A model generated the notes under the pieces. The model ran no database searches. It worked only from the letters and a program-made list of their open reading frames with translations, and was not told the origin of the DNA. Shown here piece by piece: positions 11,064 to 21,749 of a stretch of DNA of 64,000 nt. Position 1 is the stretch's first letter, and each line of letters starts with the position of its first letter. Source of the DNA: Dimorphilus gyrociliatus (taxonomy: Eukaryota; Annelida; Polychaeta; Dinophilidae); assembly GCA_904063045.1 (NCBI GenBank), contig CAJFCJ010000002.1, forward strand, positions 3,157,891-3,221,890. The letters are read 5' to 3'. Made by a program: the position numbers and the translations under genes.

Positions 11064-13807
11064 ATGCCCAGTTCAAGTGGTATAGAAGATTATGATGTTA
11101 TAGAACAAATCGGCTCCGGTTCTTACGGAACTTGTTCTAAGGTTCGGCGGAAACGTGACAATCGAATTTTGGTATGGAAGGAAATGGAATATGGAGGAAT
11201 GACCGAAACCGAAAAACAGATGCTTGTCTCTGAAGTAAACTTATTAAGAGAACTCCGCCATGAACACATTGTCCGTTATCACGATAGAATTATAGATAGA
11301 TCAAGATATGTCCTGTATATAGTAATGGAATTTTGCGAAGGCGGTGATTTATCGTCTATAATAGGAAAGTGCAAAAGAGATGGAGAGTTTGTTAGCGAAG
11401 ACTTCGTATGGAAGATGTGCGTTCATTTATCATCAGCTCTCCAATTTTGCCATAATCGATGTATAAGGGGAGGACGTTCTATATTGCACAGAGACTTGAA
11501 ACCTGCTAATATTTTCTTGGATTCTGAACAAAACGCAAAATTGGGTGATTTTGGTCTGGCTAGAGTACTTAATCATGATAATTCCTTCGCCAGAACCTTT
11601 GTTGGAACTCCATACTATATGAGTCCTGAGCAGGTAACCGAAGTAATTTTATCAATAGCATTCATTTAGAAAAGTAATCAATTTTAGCATGAAAGTCTTC
11701 TAAAATAAACATCCGAAATGTTTCACTTGATCATGTAGCATGATTATTTCAGTGGAACTTTCGAGAGAAACCCTAATTATGTTGACATTTTACCATCAAA
11801 TTAAGGTTTCAGACAATGAATTAATGAGTCAGCCACCTGTCGGAATATATAAATGCCTTTTCTTCTATAAACCTATATTAATATGTTTTAATTGAATTGC
11901 AATATTAATAAAAATAACTTTCGACAGATGAACTGTATGACATATAATGAAAAGTCGGATGTTTGGTCTCTTGGTTGTTTATTGTATGAGTTATGCAGCC
12001 TTCGCCCGCCTTTCACGGCGTCTAATCAGAAAGAGTTAGCCTCAAAAATTTGTAAAGGAAAATTTCCCAGAATTCCACATCAGTTCTCAGACGATTTAAA
12101 CAACTTGATTGCGGCTCTGTTACGCGTAGAAGATTATAAAAGACCAACTATTGATCAAGTTTTAGACCATCCCTTATTGATAAAAAACGGAGGTGGATAT
12201 CTACAACTTTTACAGAAAAAGAGTTCTGGCTCTTCGGTTTCAAGTATGAAAGACTCGGGAGACGATAAGCAAAGGAGTTTAGAATTCAAACATTGGGAGG
12301 AATCTTTAAGATCGAGAGAGGAAGCTTTAAAAGAAAAAGAAGAATTGTTGAGAAAAAGAGACGAGCATATTCGTTTAAAAGAGATAAGGATTTCTCAAAG
12401 GGAAAATGACGTAGAAAGTGAGTAGTCTAGTCTCATTGCGAATATAGTATTTAGTACATTTAAAGTATTTTCTTAATAGCTTTTAAGGGTATTTTCGTGT
12501 GCGGAATTAAGGTTAAAAAAACACATTTAGAGATCACATTGTGTATTGATGGTCAAGCAATTTTAAATTCCTGCAAGCGACCCATAACGTTTGAGGGCAC
12601 GGGAGGAGAATTGATTAAATCAGTAATATATTTTTAGAAATATTAAAAGAGAATAGAGAAGAAAGTATTTCAAAATCGTAAAGTTTTTATAGTTTAATAC
12701 GTAGGTAAAAAATACCTTAAAATAGTACAATATATATATATTAGTATATATATATATATATATATTGTATATACTTTATATATCATTATTTACACCAATT
12801 TTACTGTTATTTTATAACGTAATTCTGCATATGTTTACTTTTTATTTTATTTCCGAAAGGCTTCTTTTTTTTTATATAAAACTGAACTACATATTGTATA
12901 TATACTTATTAAAGTTGTTATAAAGGCTAAAAACAACTTATTATTCTTTAGAAATGTTTTTAATCTTGTACATATTAAGCTATAAAAAATGTTATACTTA
13001 ACGTTGTATAATCTACAAAATTTGTTAAGGAAAAAGCTTTAGTTGATTTCTTTATATTTATTGATTAACGTGTGTATTTTATTATATGTTTGTATTCGAT
13101 TAGCTGAAAGAACGCAATTTTTTCACCTTATTTGTGAAGGTAAATTAAAAAAAACAGTTATAAATTTAGTAGACAATTGGAATATGATTATCTTTCCAAA
13201 CACGGCTTAACTTTTTGTTATTTTTAATTTATGCCGGGTCTAATGGATTGTTTGGTTTAAAGAATAATGTTTAGGTCTTTTTAAAGATCTCCCCCTCCGC
13301 TCTCTTTGTCAATGAAGAGACCCAGCAATAGATTTAAGAAATTTTTCTCCTGGGATATTATCTACTGAATCAACGTAAATTGAAACCAATTTGATAGGAG
13401 GGTTTAATTTGATACTTTTTTTAATACTTTATATTACGGCTTAGCAAGTAGAATAGTTTGAATAGGAAAATGTTTGAATTATTTTAAATTCCAATGGCGG
13501 TACTTAATATCTAACATGACAAAATATTCTTTCAGGAAAAGAGGCTGCTTTGTTAAGTCGCGAAAGATTAATCGAAGATCGGTTAATAAGAGTGGACAAA
13601 GTTTCTAAATCGGCTACAGGTAGACGGCATGTGTCATCTAGTTCTTCGTCTTGCAGTACTAATTCAGCTCGTAGAATTAGTAACATAGGGACGCCTGAAT
13701 TTGTTAAAACCCCTTCGCCTAATTCTAAACCTCCTAGAATATCTCTATTTCGTAAACCCTTGGCAACTTTGAACAATGATCGGAAGATTCGTTCAGCCCG
13801 TAGATAG
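11064..13807 (+). CDS. NEK2: NEK2 mitotic serine/threonine kinase (short-tail form)
   Basis: Exons 11064-11633, 11928-12417 and 13536-13807 give 443 aa, against 445 for human NEK2. NEK2 is a centrosomal kinase that drives centrosome separation at mitotic entry. The glycine loop GSGSYG is at residues 17-22, the catalytic lysine in VWKEMEY at about 39, HRDLKPAN with Asp about 144, DFGLAR with Asp about 162, and TPYYMSPEQMN at the exon 1/2 junction. After the kinase domain (to about residue 275) comes a heptad-rich stretch (LRSREEALKEKEELLRKRDE) matching the NEK2 leucine-zipper dimerisation region, followed by RERLIEDRL. The tail from residue about 385 is serine-, proline- and arginine-rich and has no KEN box. 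All junctions are GT-AG and in phase; introns are 294 and 1118 bp. An alternative splice inside the third exon to 14118 is described separately. AATAAA lies at 13958-13963, about 150 bp past the stop. Confidence 0.92.
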
Positions 13808-13957
13808 TATGCTTTTGCAAGTAGAAGTGCTTTCAATAACTTTCATTCTATATAAATTTTTTATTTTACAGCAATATTTTGTATTGTATATTTTAACTAT
13901 TTTATTTTTTAACATTTCTTTTTAGAAAGAATCTTTTACGACTGTAAAGCGTCGATT

Positions 13958-13963
13958 AATAAA
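13958..13963 (+). terminator. Poly(A) signal AATAAA, short NEK2 form
   Basis: Canonical AATAAA about 150 bp after the stop at 13807 and before the alternative exon at 14118, as needed for a transcript that ends early. Confidence 0.45.
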
Positions 13964-14117
13964 ACTAAAAAAAGAGAAAAATAAACTTAAAATATGTCTA
14001 TATTTAGAATCCATTTTTAAGAGCTTAGAAAATTGAGATGCTCGATGTTCATAGATGATTCTGTTAGTGCTTCATTAGATTTAATTTTGATATTATTTAC
14101 TTTTTTAAAACTTTTAG

Positions 14118-14326
14118 GCCTTGTTTCAGCATATGGACTTCCTAAGTATTCGCCTACGCCATCTTTTGCTGATCGACTTTATTTACGAAGAAAAGAGAAT
14201 TTATATGCAAAACAAACAACATTCCGAAAACCTTTACAATTGTTCAATGGAAGAGATGAACAAGCTGGTCAGTCTAATAATAACGGTTCACCAAGTGCCA
14301 GAATGAAATTGTTATCCGTTAGATGA
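14118..14326 (+). CDS. NEK2: Alternative last exon of NEK2 (KEN-box, NEK2A-like tail)
   Basis: An open segment preceded by two acceptors, cttttag (exon from 14118) and ttgtttcag (exon from 14130), both needing a phase-1 donor. The NEK2 third exon contains CTACAG followed by GTAGAC, a phase-1 donor after 13619. Joining them gives 450 or 446 aa. The encoded tail contains FADRLYLRRKENLY, with a KEN degron, then TFRKPLQLF, and ends RMKLLSVR. Human NEK2A also has a KEN box and a C-terminal Met-Arg that binds the APC/C, while NEK2B lacks both because its last intron is not removed. The stop TGA is at 14324-14326. The short motif FRKPL occurs in both alternative tails. That this exon belongs to NEK2 rests on phase, position and the KEN box; no transcript is available. 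Confidence 0.55.
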
Positions 14327-16595
14327 AATAATACACAGTTTCACATTACAAAGACTTTTGTATTTAACGTTTTATTTTTAAATGCTATCATTGTGATTGT
14401 TAAACGTAATAGTCAAAAGTTTGCTGTTAACATCATAATAAGACCGGAAACCGTTTTATCATAATCCTTTCAAGGAGATTTTCGATATCTCTCTGATAAT
14501 CAAGTCAATAAGATATCCCATTTGAATGTCAAGTTTGTTTGTAAATGAGGGTCGTTTAAAGGGTGATAAAAGTCGTTAAAAAGCGATTAAGGTATACATA
14601 TATTAGATTTAAGATATGTTAAAATGGACCAATTCTGTGCATAACAATTTTGCAAATCTATGGTCCGATCCAAGTTTGAAAGGATATTTAATCGTTTTTT
14701 GATATTTCAATAATTAACCAATTGTTGAGAGTAATAGAAATAAAAGGTTTTACAACTTCCCATTGCCGTTTAAATATCGATCTACTAACGACATCTCGTT
14801 TTACGGATTTATCTCATTTGAATGGGCCGGAAATGGTTTAAAATATTCGACACGACAGCAGCGTCGTTTTTCATTAAAATTTCCGTAAATAAAATAGTAT
14901 TTTGAATAGCTAATCAGCTATTACATCAGAATCTTTTTAATCCAAAAAACTAGTTGCGATCATTGTTTTACTGTAAAAATCTGTCTTCTTTCGTTTCACA
15001 TTTTCCCCCATCCGCCCTTAGGATAGAGAATAAATTAAGTTATACGGGTACAATGTAGATGTTCTAAATGAAAAAGGACTTTTCTTTCGTGACGTCTTTT
15101 ATTATTTGGCATTTGACGCCATTCTGTCAAATTTGTAACAGGAGCTGCCTACATTTTTTGTACATGATATATTTTTAAGGAATTTCAATAAGCAGTTATT
15201 TGTAAATGGAGATAGAATCTCACACAGAGATAGAGATAAGGTCATATTACAATGGTCTCAAAATAGTCAAAAGAACAAATAATTATACCGTCACCTTCCA
15301 AGTTCGAGACCTCCAAGCTTTCGTAATTCATTTGTAAAGCAATGAGAGCCATTTAAATTAATAGAGGTCGCCCTAATTATTTCCATTGGTTTTGGTCATT
15401 CTACCTGACAATCTTTGATTCTTTTTAAGATCAACATGACCTTATCGTCCGGAACATCTATTAGCTAATAGTATTTCATCTGGTACTATAAATAGATTCG
15501 TTATTTAAAGATTGCGGTTAAAAGCTGGCCATTTGATATCATCTTCTGGTCTTGAAACTTATACAAATATAATTTTAGAATCTACGAAAATTGCTTTTTT
15601 CTGGAGTATACTCAACCTTTAAATTTTCCTCACAGAATCAGGGAAATCATAGAGAGAGAGAGAGAGAGATAGAGAGAGTTCTCGGAATAAAATTATGAAA
15701 GATATTTTCCTGTGGTACTGCTATTATATATCTACTTTTTCCTGATGTAGGTCTACCTTCACTATATATTTATTAGCATTTTCTTTATGTCTTCATTTCT
15801 TAGTAACTGAGTAATTAATTTGACACATTTACATTTTCGGCTCAAGGACGAGTGAGGTTGGATATATAGATGAAGACAGAGTGAGAGAGCGAATGAGTGA
15901 GTGAGTGTATGAGTGAATGAGTGAGAGAAGGAAATAGAGGGAGGGAGGGAGGGATGTAGGTAGGTAGTTAGGTAGGGGAAAAGAAAGAGAGGGAATATAG
16001 AAAGCATGAAATCACATACAGATAGTTTAAATACATGCACTTTTTTCTCTCACCCAATATAAATAATACTTCATATGAGAATTCATTATATAAATCAATT
16101 ACGACAAAATTTATTATTTTATCATGATTTACCATTTGATTCATTATTGTTGCTTTTTTTTTCATCACTAAGAAATAATTATAATAAAAACATAAAATGA
16201 TGAAAGATTGAATTATTTTTTCTAAATATTTCAACATTAATTAAAATACACAACAACATCTGTGAATGTATTATAAATAAATAAAAGTTTCTATGATACT
16301 ATATCACTTTATCATAGAATTCTTAACAAATTCAACATGTACAATATATAATAATAAGAATATAGTATTAATAATAATAATAATAATAGCATTTATATGT
16401 ATGAATGTGTACTTTACTTTATATAATATAAATGCGACAGTTAAAGCGCCTGATTTTCAACATCGTTTCACAAGAGTTTTTACACTAATATGCATTATTT
16501 TTGCATATACTTAAATTTCTACCTCCATTTCCTGGACCTGGAAAACGTTTAAAAATAAATTATTTCCAAGTAAAAAAGGAATATCATTTTTTTTG
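14327..16595. other. Intergenic with GA-rich repeats
   Basis: No gene was recognised. Open frames here are low-complexity translations of GA/GAGT repeats (15652-15677 and about 15880-15985) and of AT-rich DNA. The region lies between the convergent NEK2 and cysteine-rich genes. Confidence 0.6.
15880..15985. repeat. GAGT/GGGA purine-rich tandem repeat
   Basis: Degenerate GAGT, GAGA and GGGA repeats on the plus strand produce a spurious minus-strand frame rich in Ser, Leu and His. Confidence 0.85.
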
Positions 16596-17241
16596 TTAAT
16601 ACAAACATCTATCTCTTGATATAGAGTCGTATTCTGTAAATAGAGAGTTCGCTCCGCACTGTATAAATGAATTTTTCCAGCAATACCAAGTTAGGCAGCT
16701 GAAATGCTTCATTGTGTTACAGGCTTTAAGTTCACATTGGCATTCTAAGAAATACAAGTTATGTAATGACATAATACCGAGGGAGAGTTTTTCTATATAG
16801 ATAATAAATACCGGATCTACAATAGTTCTGCGTGAAATTTTTAACTGCTTCCATATTACTGACTCTACAGGGTGCCAAGCTGGAAGCTTTTTTTAAACAT
16901 TTGATTTGATTTTTATAAGCTTGACACATCTTTTCAGCATCGTAGCCTTCAGAATTGATTCTAAAGACTTTTAATACAAGCTTTGAATTGCAATCATTCA
17001 TTTTTTTATGGCACATCCATCCAGTAAAACTTCTTTTCTGTCTAATTTCATTCGAATATTTAGCTGAAATACCCAATGCCAATCTGGAAGACGCTGTGAT
17101 ATCGTTCGAACAGTTAGTCGAAACTGTTAAATAGAAATATATAACATATATATAACTTTATTTCCACAAAGAAATCAATTGTTAGATTTTCATACCTAAA
17201 TAGAAAATATAGAAAATAAATCCAAGGAGAATATTCTTCAT
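16596..17241 (-). CDS. Secreted cysteine-rich precursor, copy A (orphan family)
   Basis: Exons 17241-17196, 17123-16812 and 16744-16596 give 168 aa; junction phases match and the total is 507 nt. The N-terminus MKNILLGFIFYIFYL is a signal peptide, cut by an intron just after it. A short pro-region with one cysteine follows, ending in the dibasic EIRQKR, then the cysteine-rich part starting SFTGWMCHKK. The second half of the protein (exon 3) has ECQCELKAC, then FSCLTWYC and FIQCGAN. The paralogue at 20883-21669 has the same exon borders and phases and aligned cysteines (CQCELxAC, TWYC, FIQCG), so this is a real family. It looks like a processed secreted protein: a defence peptide, signalling peptide or venom-like protein are all possible, and nothing in the sequence decides between them. 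No known family was recognised. A TATA-like element lies at 17411-17418. Confidence 0.75.
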
Positions 17242-18690
17242 AATTGTTTATTTACTTTAGCGTTGTATATTCAAGTTAACTTTGAAATTATAGTATTATT
17301 ATTTTTACATACAATATAGCTGTAAAAAGATCGATTTTTGATTCTTTTACGAAAAGATTACTTTTTGCCAACTGTAGTTCTATAAATGTTACTAAAAGGT
17401 GATGAACAGCCTTATATAGTTTTCGATTTTTTTTATTGATTACATGATTCTATGTATTTAAATGTATAAATATAAATCAAAGAGAGGACTTTGTGTTCTC
17501 TTAAGACAATAAATATTCCTAAGGACAATTGACTAATTCAATTAGAAGGACTTTTTGAGGACGAATACAAGTAAAAACCCAAAAAAAAAATTTGTCCTCT
17601 ATCCAATACAGAAAACTGTTTAGTTTAACAACTTCGAATTTAAGAAATGTAAATAATAAACAGGATTCTCTGTTTATTCTCTTTTCTTACTTTTATTGGA
17701 GTAAAAAAAGGGAAAATGTAAAAAACTTTTGCAATCTTAATCAAAGTTGATTTTTTTTTCTTTTTCTCCCATTTCTTTTAGTTTTTTTTCTACCTTTTAT
17801 AGGCTTATATACATATTACATAATAAAGTTTCTTTTATTTATAATGTTTTTATTCTTTCTTCTTAAATACAACAAATACCTTCTCAATTTCAACAAATGC
17901 TAGAGTTTGTACTAATGAAAGTCTATATCTGTTACTGGCAGCTTATTGTTATGTAAGAGTTACTATTATCATCATCTGAAGTGATTAATAACGTTAGTTA
18001 TAAATTATACGGATGAAAGAATATCGTTATCTTATCAGTTAGAAAGAGTGTGTATAAAGTAGCATATTGCACTATATACAGTATATCTCATTTTAGGAAG
18101 ATACCATAAATACGAGTGTTATTAGACGTTTATGCTAAGATGCTTGAGCACTAGGTGATAAATATTAAACTGATAGTCTGTTAGTACGTCTAATTAAGTA
18201 GAATTACGAAAAAATATATTTAATACTTTTGAAATAGACGAAGTACACCTATATAAAAATGTACTCAACAATTAACAAACTCCATTTAAATGGAAAGATA
18301 AATTGAAAGAAAATTTAAAATATACCAAACCATTAGGACTATTTCTAACTAAATTCTAATATTGCATATAGAATATTTAGAATGCTATTTATTATCTAGT
18401 ATTTTCCTATTAAGAAAAAACATATGATTTTTTTATTTACAATATATTTATATTTTTAATTATGTAGAGGCTGAAGTAAGATTATATGAAAATTGTCCTT
18501 GTAAATTGACAACTATAAAGAATCACCTTAAAAAAAAAGGCTTTTTAGTGTTTTCAACATAGTCGTTCGTTTAGTATGACAATAACGAAACCTTTTTGCG
18601 AAGGAAAGTGTTTACAATGATTATATTTTTTTTGCCTCTTTCTTTTAATTTAGCTGTTTAGGCCTAAAGATGTTCTATATATCTATATCT

Positions 18691-18725
<35 letters not shown>

Positions 18726-19449
18726 AAGTTACATATATGTGAATGTATACTTATACTATGTATAAATGAAAAACAATTTATTAGCTATTTCTATGTACAA
18801 TATGTAAAGAAATAGGACAGAAGGTTTTATTTTTCATTTTAATCAGTTCTTTGGAAAAGTAAAAACATCAAGATATTGTGGGTAAAGAATTTATCAAGTT
18901 ATTTTTAGATAAAGTGAACTATGATAGAAAACTGGTATGAGAAATATTATTTTCCCCTTAATTACAATTAAAAGAATGGTGGAATTTTTGGGACGTAATT
19001 AATGCTATTTAGAAACATTTAATTCTCTTTTCGGGAATTTTTTTGTTAATTATAGAACATCAGCTAGAAGAAATAAGCTATGATAGATATAGGACTAAAA
19101 TTCGAATTATTTGACATTGTAAACGATAATGGTACATTGAGTATTAGGTAAATAATAAGAAATTTCAAAACTACCACATTTAAAATAGGAACAACTTACT
19201 CATTGAACTATATACTTAAGTAGTAAGAGAAAAGGTAGTTTTGATAGGCACTCTTGAAAATCTTCCTTTTTATTCTAGCTGATCTATAAAGAACTGTTGA
19301 ACTTATATTTCCAATTTCTTCCGTTAATACAGCTACGTTCAGGGACTAATTAAAATATTTTTATTAACTGAAAGAAATAGTGTTCTTCTACTATGGAATA
19401 ATTAATTGCTTTAACCTACACGATCATACAGTATTTAAGGATCGACCTA
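17242..19449. other. Spacer between cysteine-rich gene A and the pseudogene
   Basis: AT-rich, with a TA run at 18695-18722 and the motif TATACAGTATA at 18075-18085. No further copy of the cysteine-rich family and no other gene was recognised in it. Confidence 0.5.
17411..17418 (-). promoter_or_regulatory. TATA-like element of copy A
   Basis: TATATAAG on the minus strand about 170 bp upstream of the ATG at 17241. The distance would leave a leader of about 140 nt, so the call is tentative. Confidence 0.4.
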
Positions 19450-20022
19450 CAATTTCCGAAATGTATCTATTACATTAGATGAAGGCTTTTCTCCAACGAT
19501 ATCCTATAGCATGATACCCACATTTGTGCTATTATAAACAGTCAACTCGAGCTGATAGTTTGAAAAGGGTGTTAAATGACGAAAAAGTAAAGTGACCCTT
19601 AACTATCTTTGCTATAATAATTGTCAGAAAAGTATTTTAAATTTGCTCAATTAACTACTCTATGTGAGGATAGTCACTGATTTCCTTAAAATAGTTATTA
19701 TGATTATTTAAATGATTACATTGTTTTTCTATTTTTATTTAAATAAAATAAATGCAGTAAGTTCTATTTAGGTTATTAATTGATACGTATTGCAATGGCT
19801 GCAATAGCATGTACTTCTGCTTCTGCTACTTCCAGATTTGCCACTCTCATCCTCAACAACTTGAGCAGTTCCATTAAAAATGTTCTTCAATTCATCTCCT
19901 TCTATATTGGTAATTTATTCCCTCAGAAGAGAAGTCTTTTTTTTTTTTTTTTAAAAAAAAACAAGTATGTTTTCCAAAGAATTTAAAATCTTACGAGAAT
20001 GTAACAAGGGATTTTCTCTCAT
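19450..20022 (-). pseudogene. Decayed copy of the cysteine-rich secreted gene
   Basis: Pieces of all three first exons of the neighbouring gene B can be followed in order on the minus strand. An exon-1 remnant (20022-19995) has ATG and a phase-1 GTAAGA donor but a truncated signal peptide. An exon-2 remnant around 19921-19780 encodes the pro-region motif IFNGTAQVVEDESGKSG, matching FNGTAISNEDDDKSG of gene B. A second piece at about 19680-19598 reads FSDNYYSKD, against FADSYCSK, with Cys changed to Tyr and the splice donor lost. An exon-3 remnant lies at about 19556-19450. In-frame stops, a shift in the pro-region, loss of the dibasic site and loss of most cysteines show that it is not functional. 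It lies between the two intact copies, so the family is a tandem array. Confidence 0.75.
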
Positions 20023-20882
20023 GACTTTAACAATGTTGACGACCGATGTTTTCTTTAAATCGTATGGTATTTTACACCTAAGGAGATTATTTCAAGCTTC
20101 TTAATTTTAGCCTACGAATAAGTCCATGTCATAAACCTCTGCTATCTATTGTTGCTTTTTATTTTCTTTATTTTGGCACTGTTCTTAGATAATGTTCAAT
20201 GAATTTAGTAAAAATGCCTCTATCTTCCTTTGTTCATAAATAAAAACTAAATAGAGAATTGTTTCTATTTGCCAACTGGAAAGTAAAAGAAATAGGATTT
20301 CATTTCACTTATATGTTTGAATAGGTTTAAAATAAAAAGAAGGGTATTTTATCTTTATCTTTTTTCTTTTTTTATCTAGAAATTCAGTCTAAATGCCAAG
20401 TAGAATAACGCGAATAAATCCCTTCTTGTCTTTCGTTACAAAAGTTAAATGTTTTAGAAAGTAAACCTGATTTAAATTCTATTTGGTAGAAAAGATATTC
20501 AAGTAACATTACATTAAGAGAGATAGAGAAGAGGCTCCTAGATATTTGCCTAATTAGCTATTAAGTTAGCATAATTGAATAAGAAAAGAGATAGTGGATT
20601 ATTGATGTTCTAGATTCTCAAATCTCTATCTCTCTCTCTTTCACTTTCTTTATTACTCCAGATGTGTTTAAATACAAATACTAAATGTAAACAGTTTACT
20701 TAAACTTATATATGGCGTTATTAACAACAAGTCGAGAATGCAATTTTTTAAATAGTCAGAAACTAATTGTATTTGATTAAAAAAGCCGGCTCATCACAAA
20801 TATACTACTGAAGAAAAAGATAAACATAGTGCCCAATACAAAATATTCAATGCTTTCATTTCATTTTCGCTTTTTTCGGAGT

Positions 20883-21669
20883 CTAAGGAGAGCATTGACA
20901 CTTGCAATCGCAGTTGCTTTTGCTCAAGCCACCGGATCCGGGACCTAATAGATTTCGAATTTGTTTCAAAAGTTGTATTCTTAAATAAAACTCTTAAATG
21001 TAAAAACTTACAAATTTTAATTGACTTGGGGAATCTTGCAATAGTTTCAGAGTTGTACATGCCACATTGGATGAAAGCGTTTCTTCTGCAATACCAAGTA
21101 GAACAATAGCTCAAGCTTTTATTGTCACAAGCAGCCAATTCACACTGACAATCTGAAACAAGTATAAAATGGTAAATTTAAAAGCTAAGCTGATTCTTCA
21201 ATTACCTTTGCTACAATAACTGTCAGCGAAGCGTTTTGTTAATCCCAAGTTAGTTACTCTGCAGAATGAGAGATTGTCAATTGCCTTGAAGCAGTTGTAG
21301 TGACTGCTGTATGCTTCACATAATTTTTTTGCATTGTATTTTCCGCGTAAAGAAATAATTTTAAATCTGGCTTGAGAATTGCAAAATGCTCCCCGATTTG
21401 AACAGTATCTTTGGAAAAATGTGCTTCTCTTTGATCTGCCAGACTTATCATCATCTTCATTGGATATCGCAGTTCCATTGAAAGTACTCTCAATTTCTTC
21501 TTCTTCCAAATCACCAATATCATCACTTGGTGGAGAATTTTCCTCAGCCATTATCATAACTTTAAGTAAAAAGAAAATCAAAATGTAAATTTTTAACAAT
21601 GAAAACAACTTGAAACTTACAAGGTAAGACTGCAAGAAGAGCGAGGGTTAAACACAAGAATTTCTTCAT
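20883..21669 (-). CDS. Secreted cysteine-rich precursor, copy B (orphan family)
   Basis: Exons 21669-21621, 21559-21206, 21152-21012 and 20944-20883 give 201 aa (606 nt, all junctions in phase). The signal peptide is MKKFLCLTLALLAVLP. A strongly acidic pro-region follows (DDIGDLEEEEIE, one NGT glycosylation site) and ends at SGRSKR, a good furin-type site. The mature part then begins STFFQRYCSNRGAFC and is very rich in cysteine: about 17 in some 140 residues, including DCQCELAAC, YCSTWYC and FIQCG. An extra fourth exon, absent from copy A, adds a tail with CDCKCQC. Acidic pro-region, furin site and cysteine-rich mature chain are the layout of secreted peptide precursors; the receptor or target is unknown and no domain name can be given. 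A TATA element lies 73 bp upstream of the ATG. Confidence 0.78.
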
Positions 21670-21741
21670 TTTTGGTTTGTAGGTAGTGTTTCTTCAGATT
21701 CTGAAAAATTGTTTGTGAAGATATTGTTCATGATCAAGTCG

Positions 21742-21749
21742 TTTTTATA
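21742..21749 (-). promoter_or_regulatory. TATA box of copy B
   Basis: TATAAAAA on the minus strand, 73 bp upstream of the ATG at 21669, a normal distance for a short leader. Confidence 0.55.

Noticed and set aside
13504-13836. Minus-strand frame over the NEK2 third exon
   Set aside because: Shadow of the NEK2 coding exon.
15762-16040. Minus-strand Ser/Leu/His-rich frame
   Set aside because: Translation of GAGT/GGGA tandem repeats.
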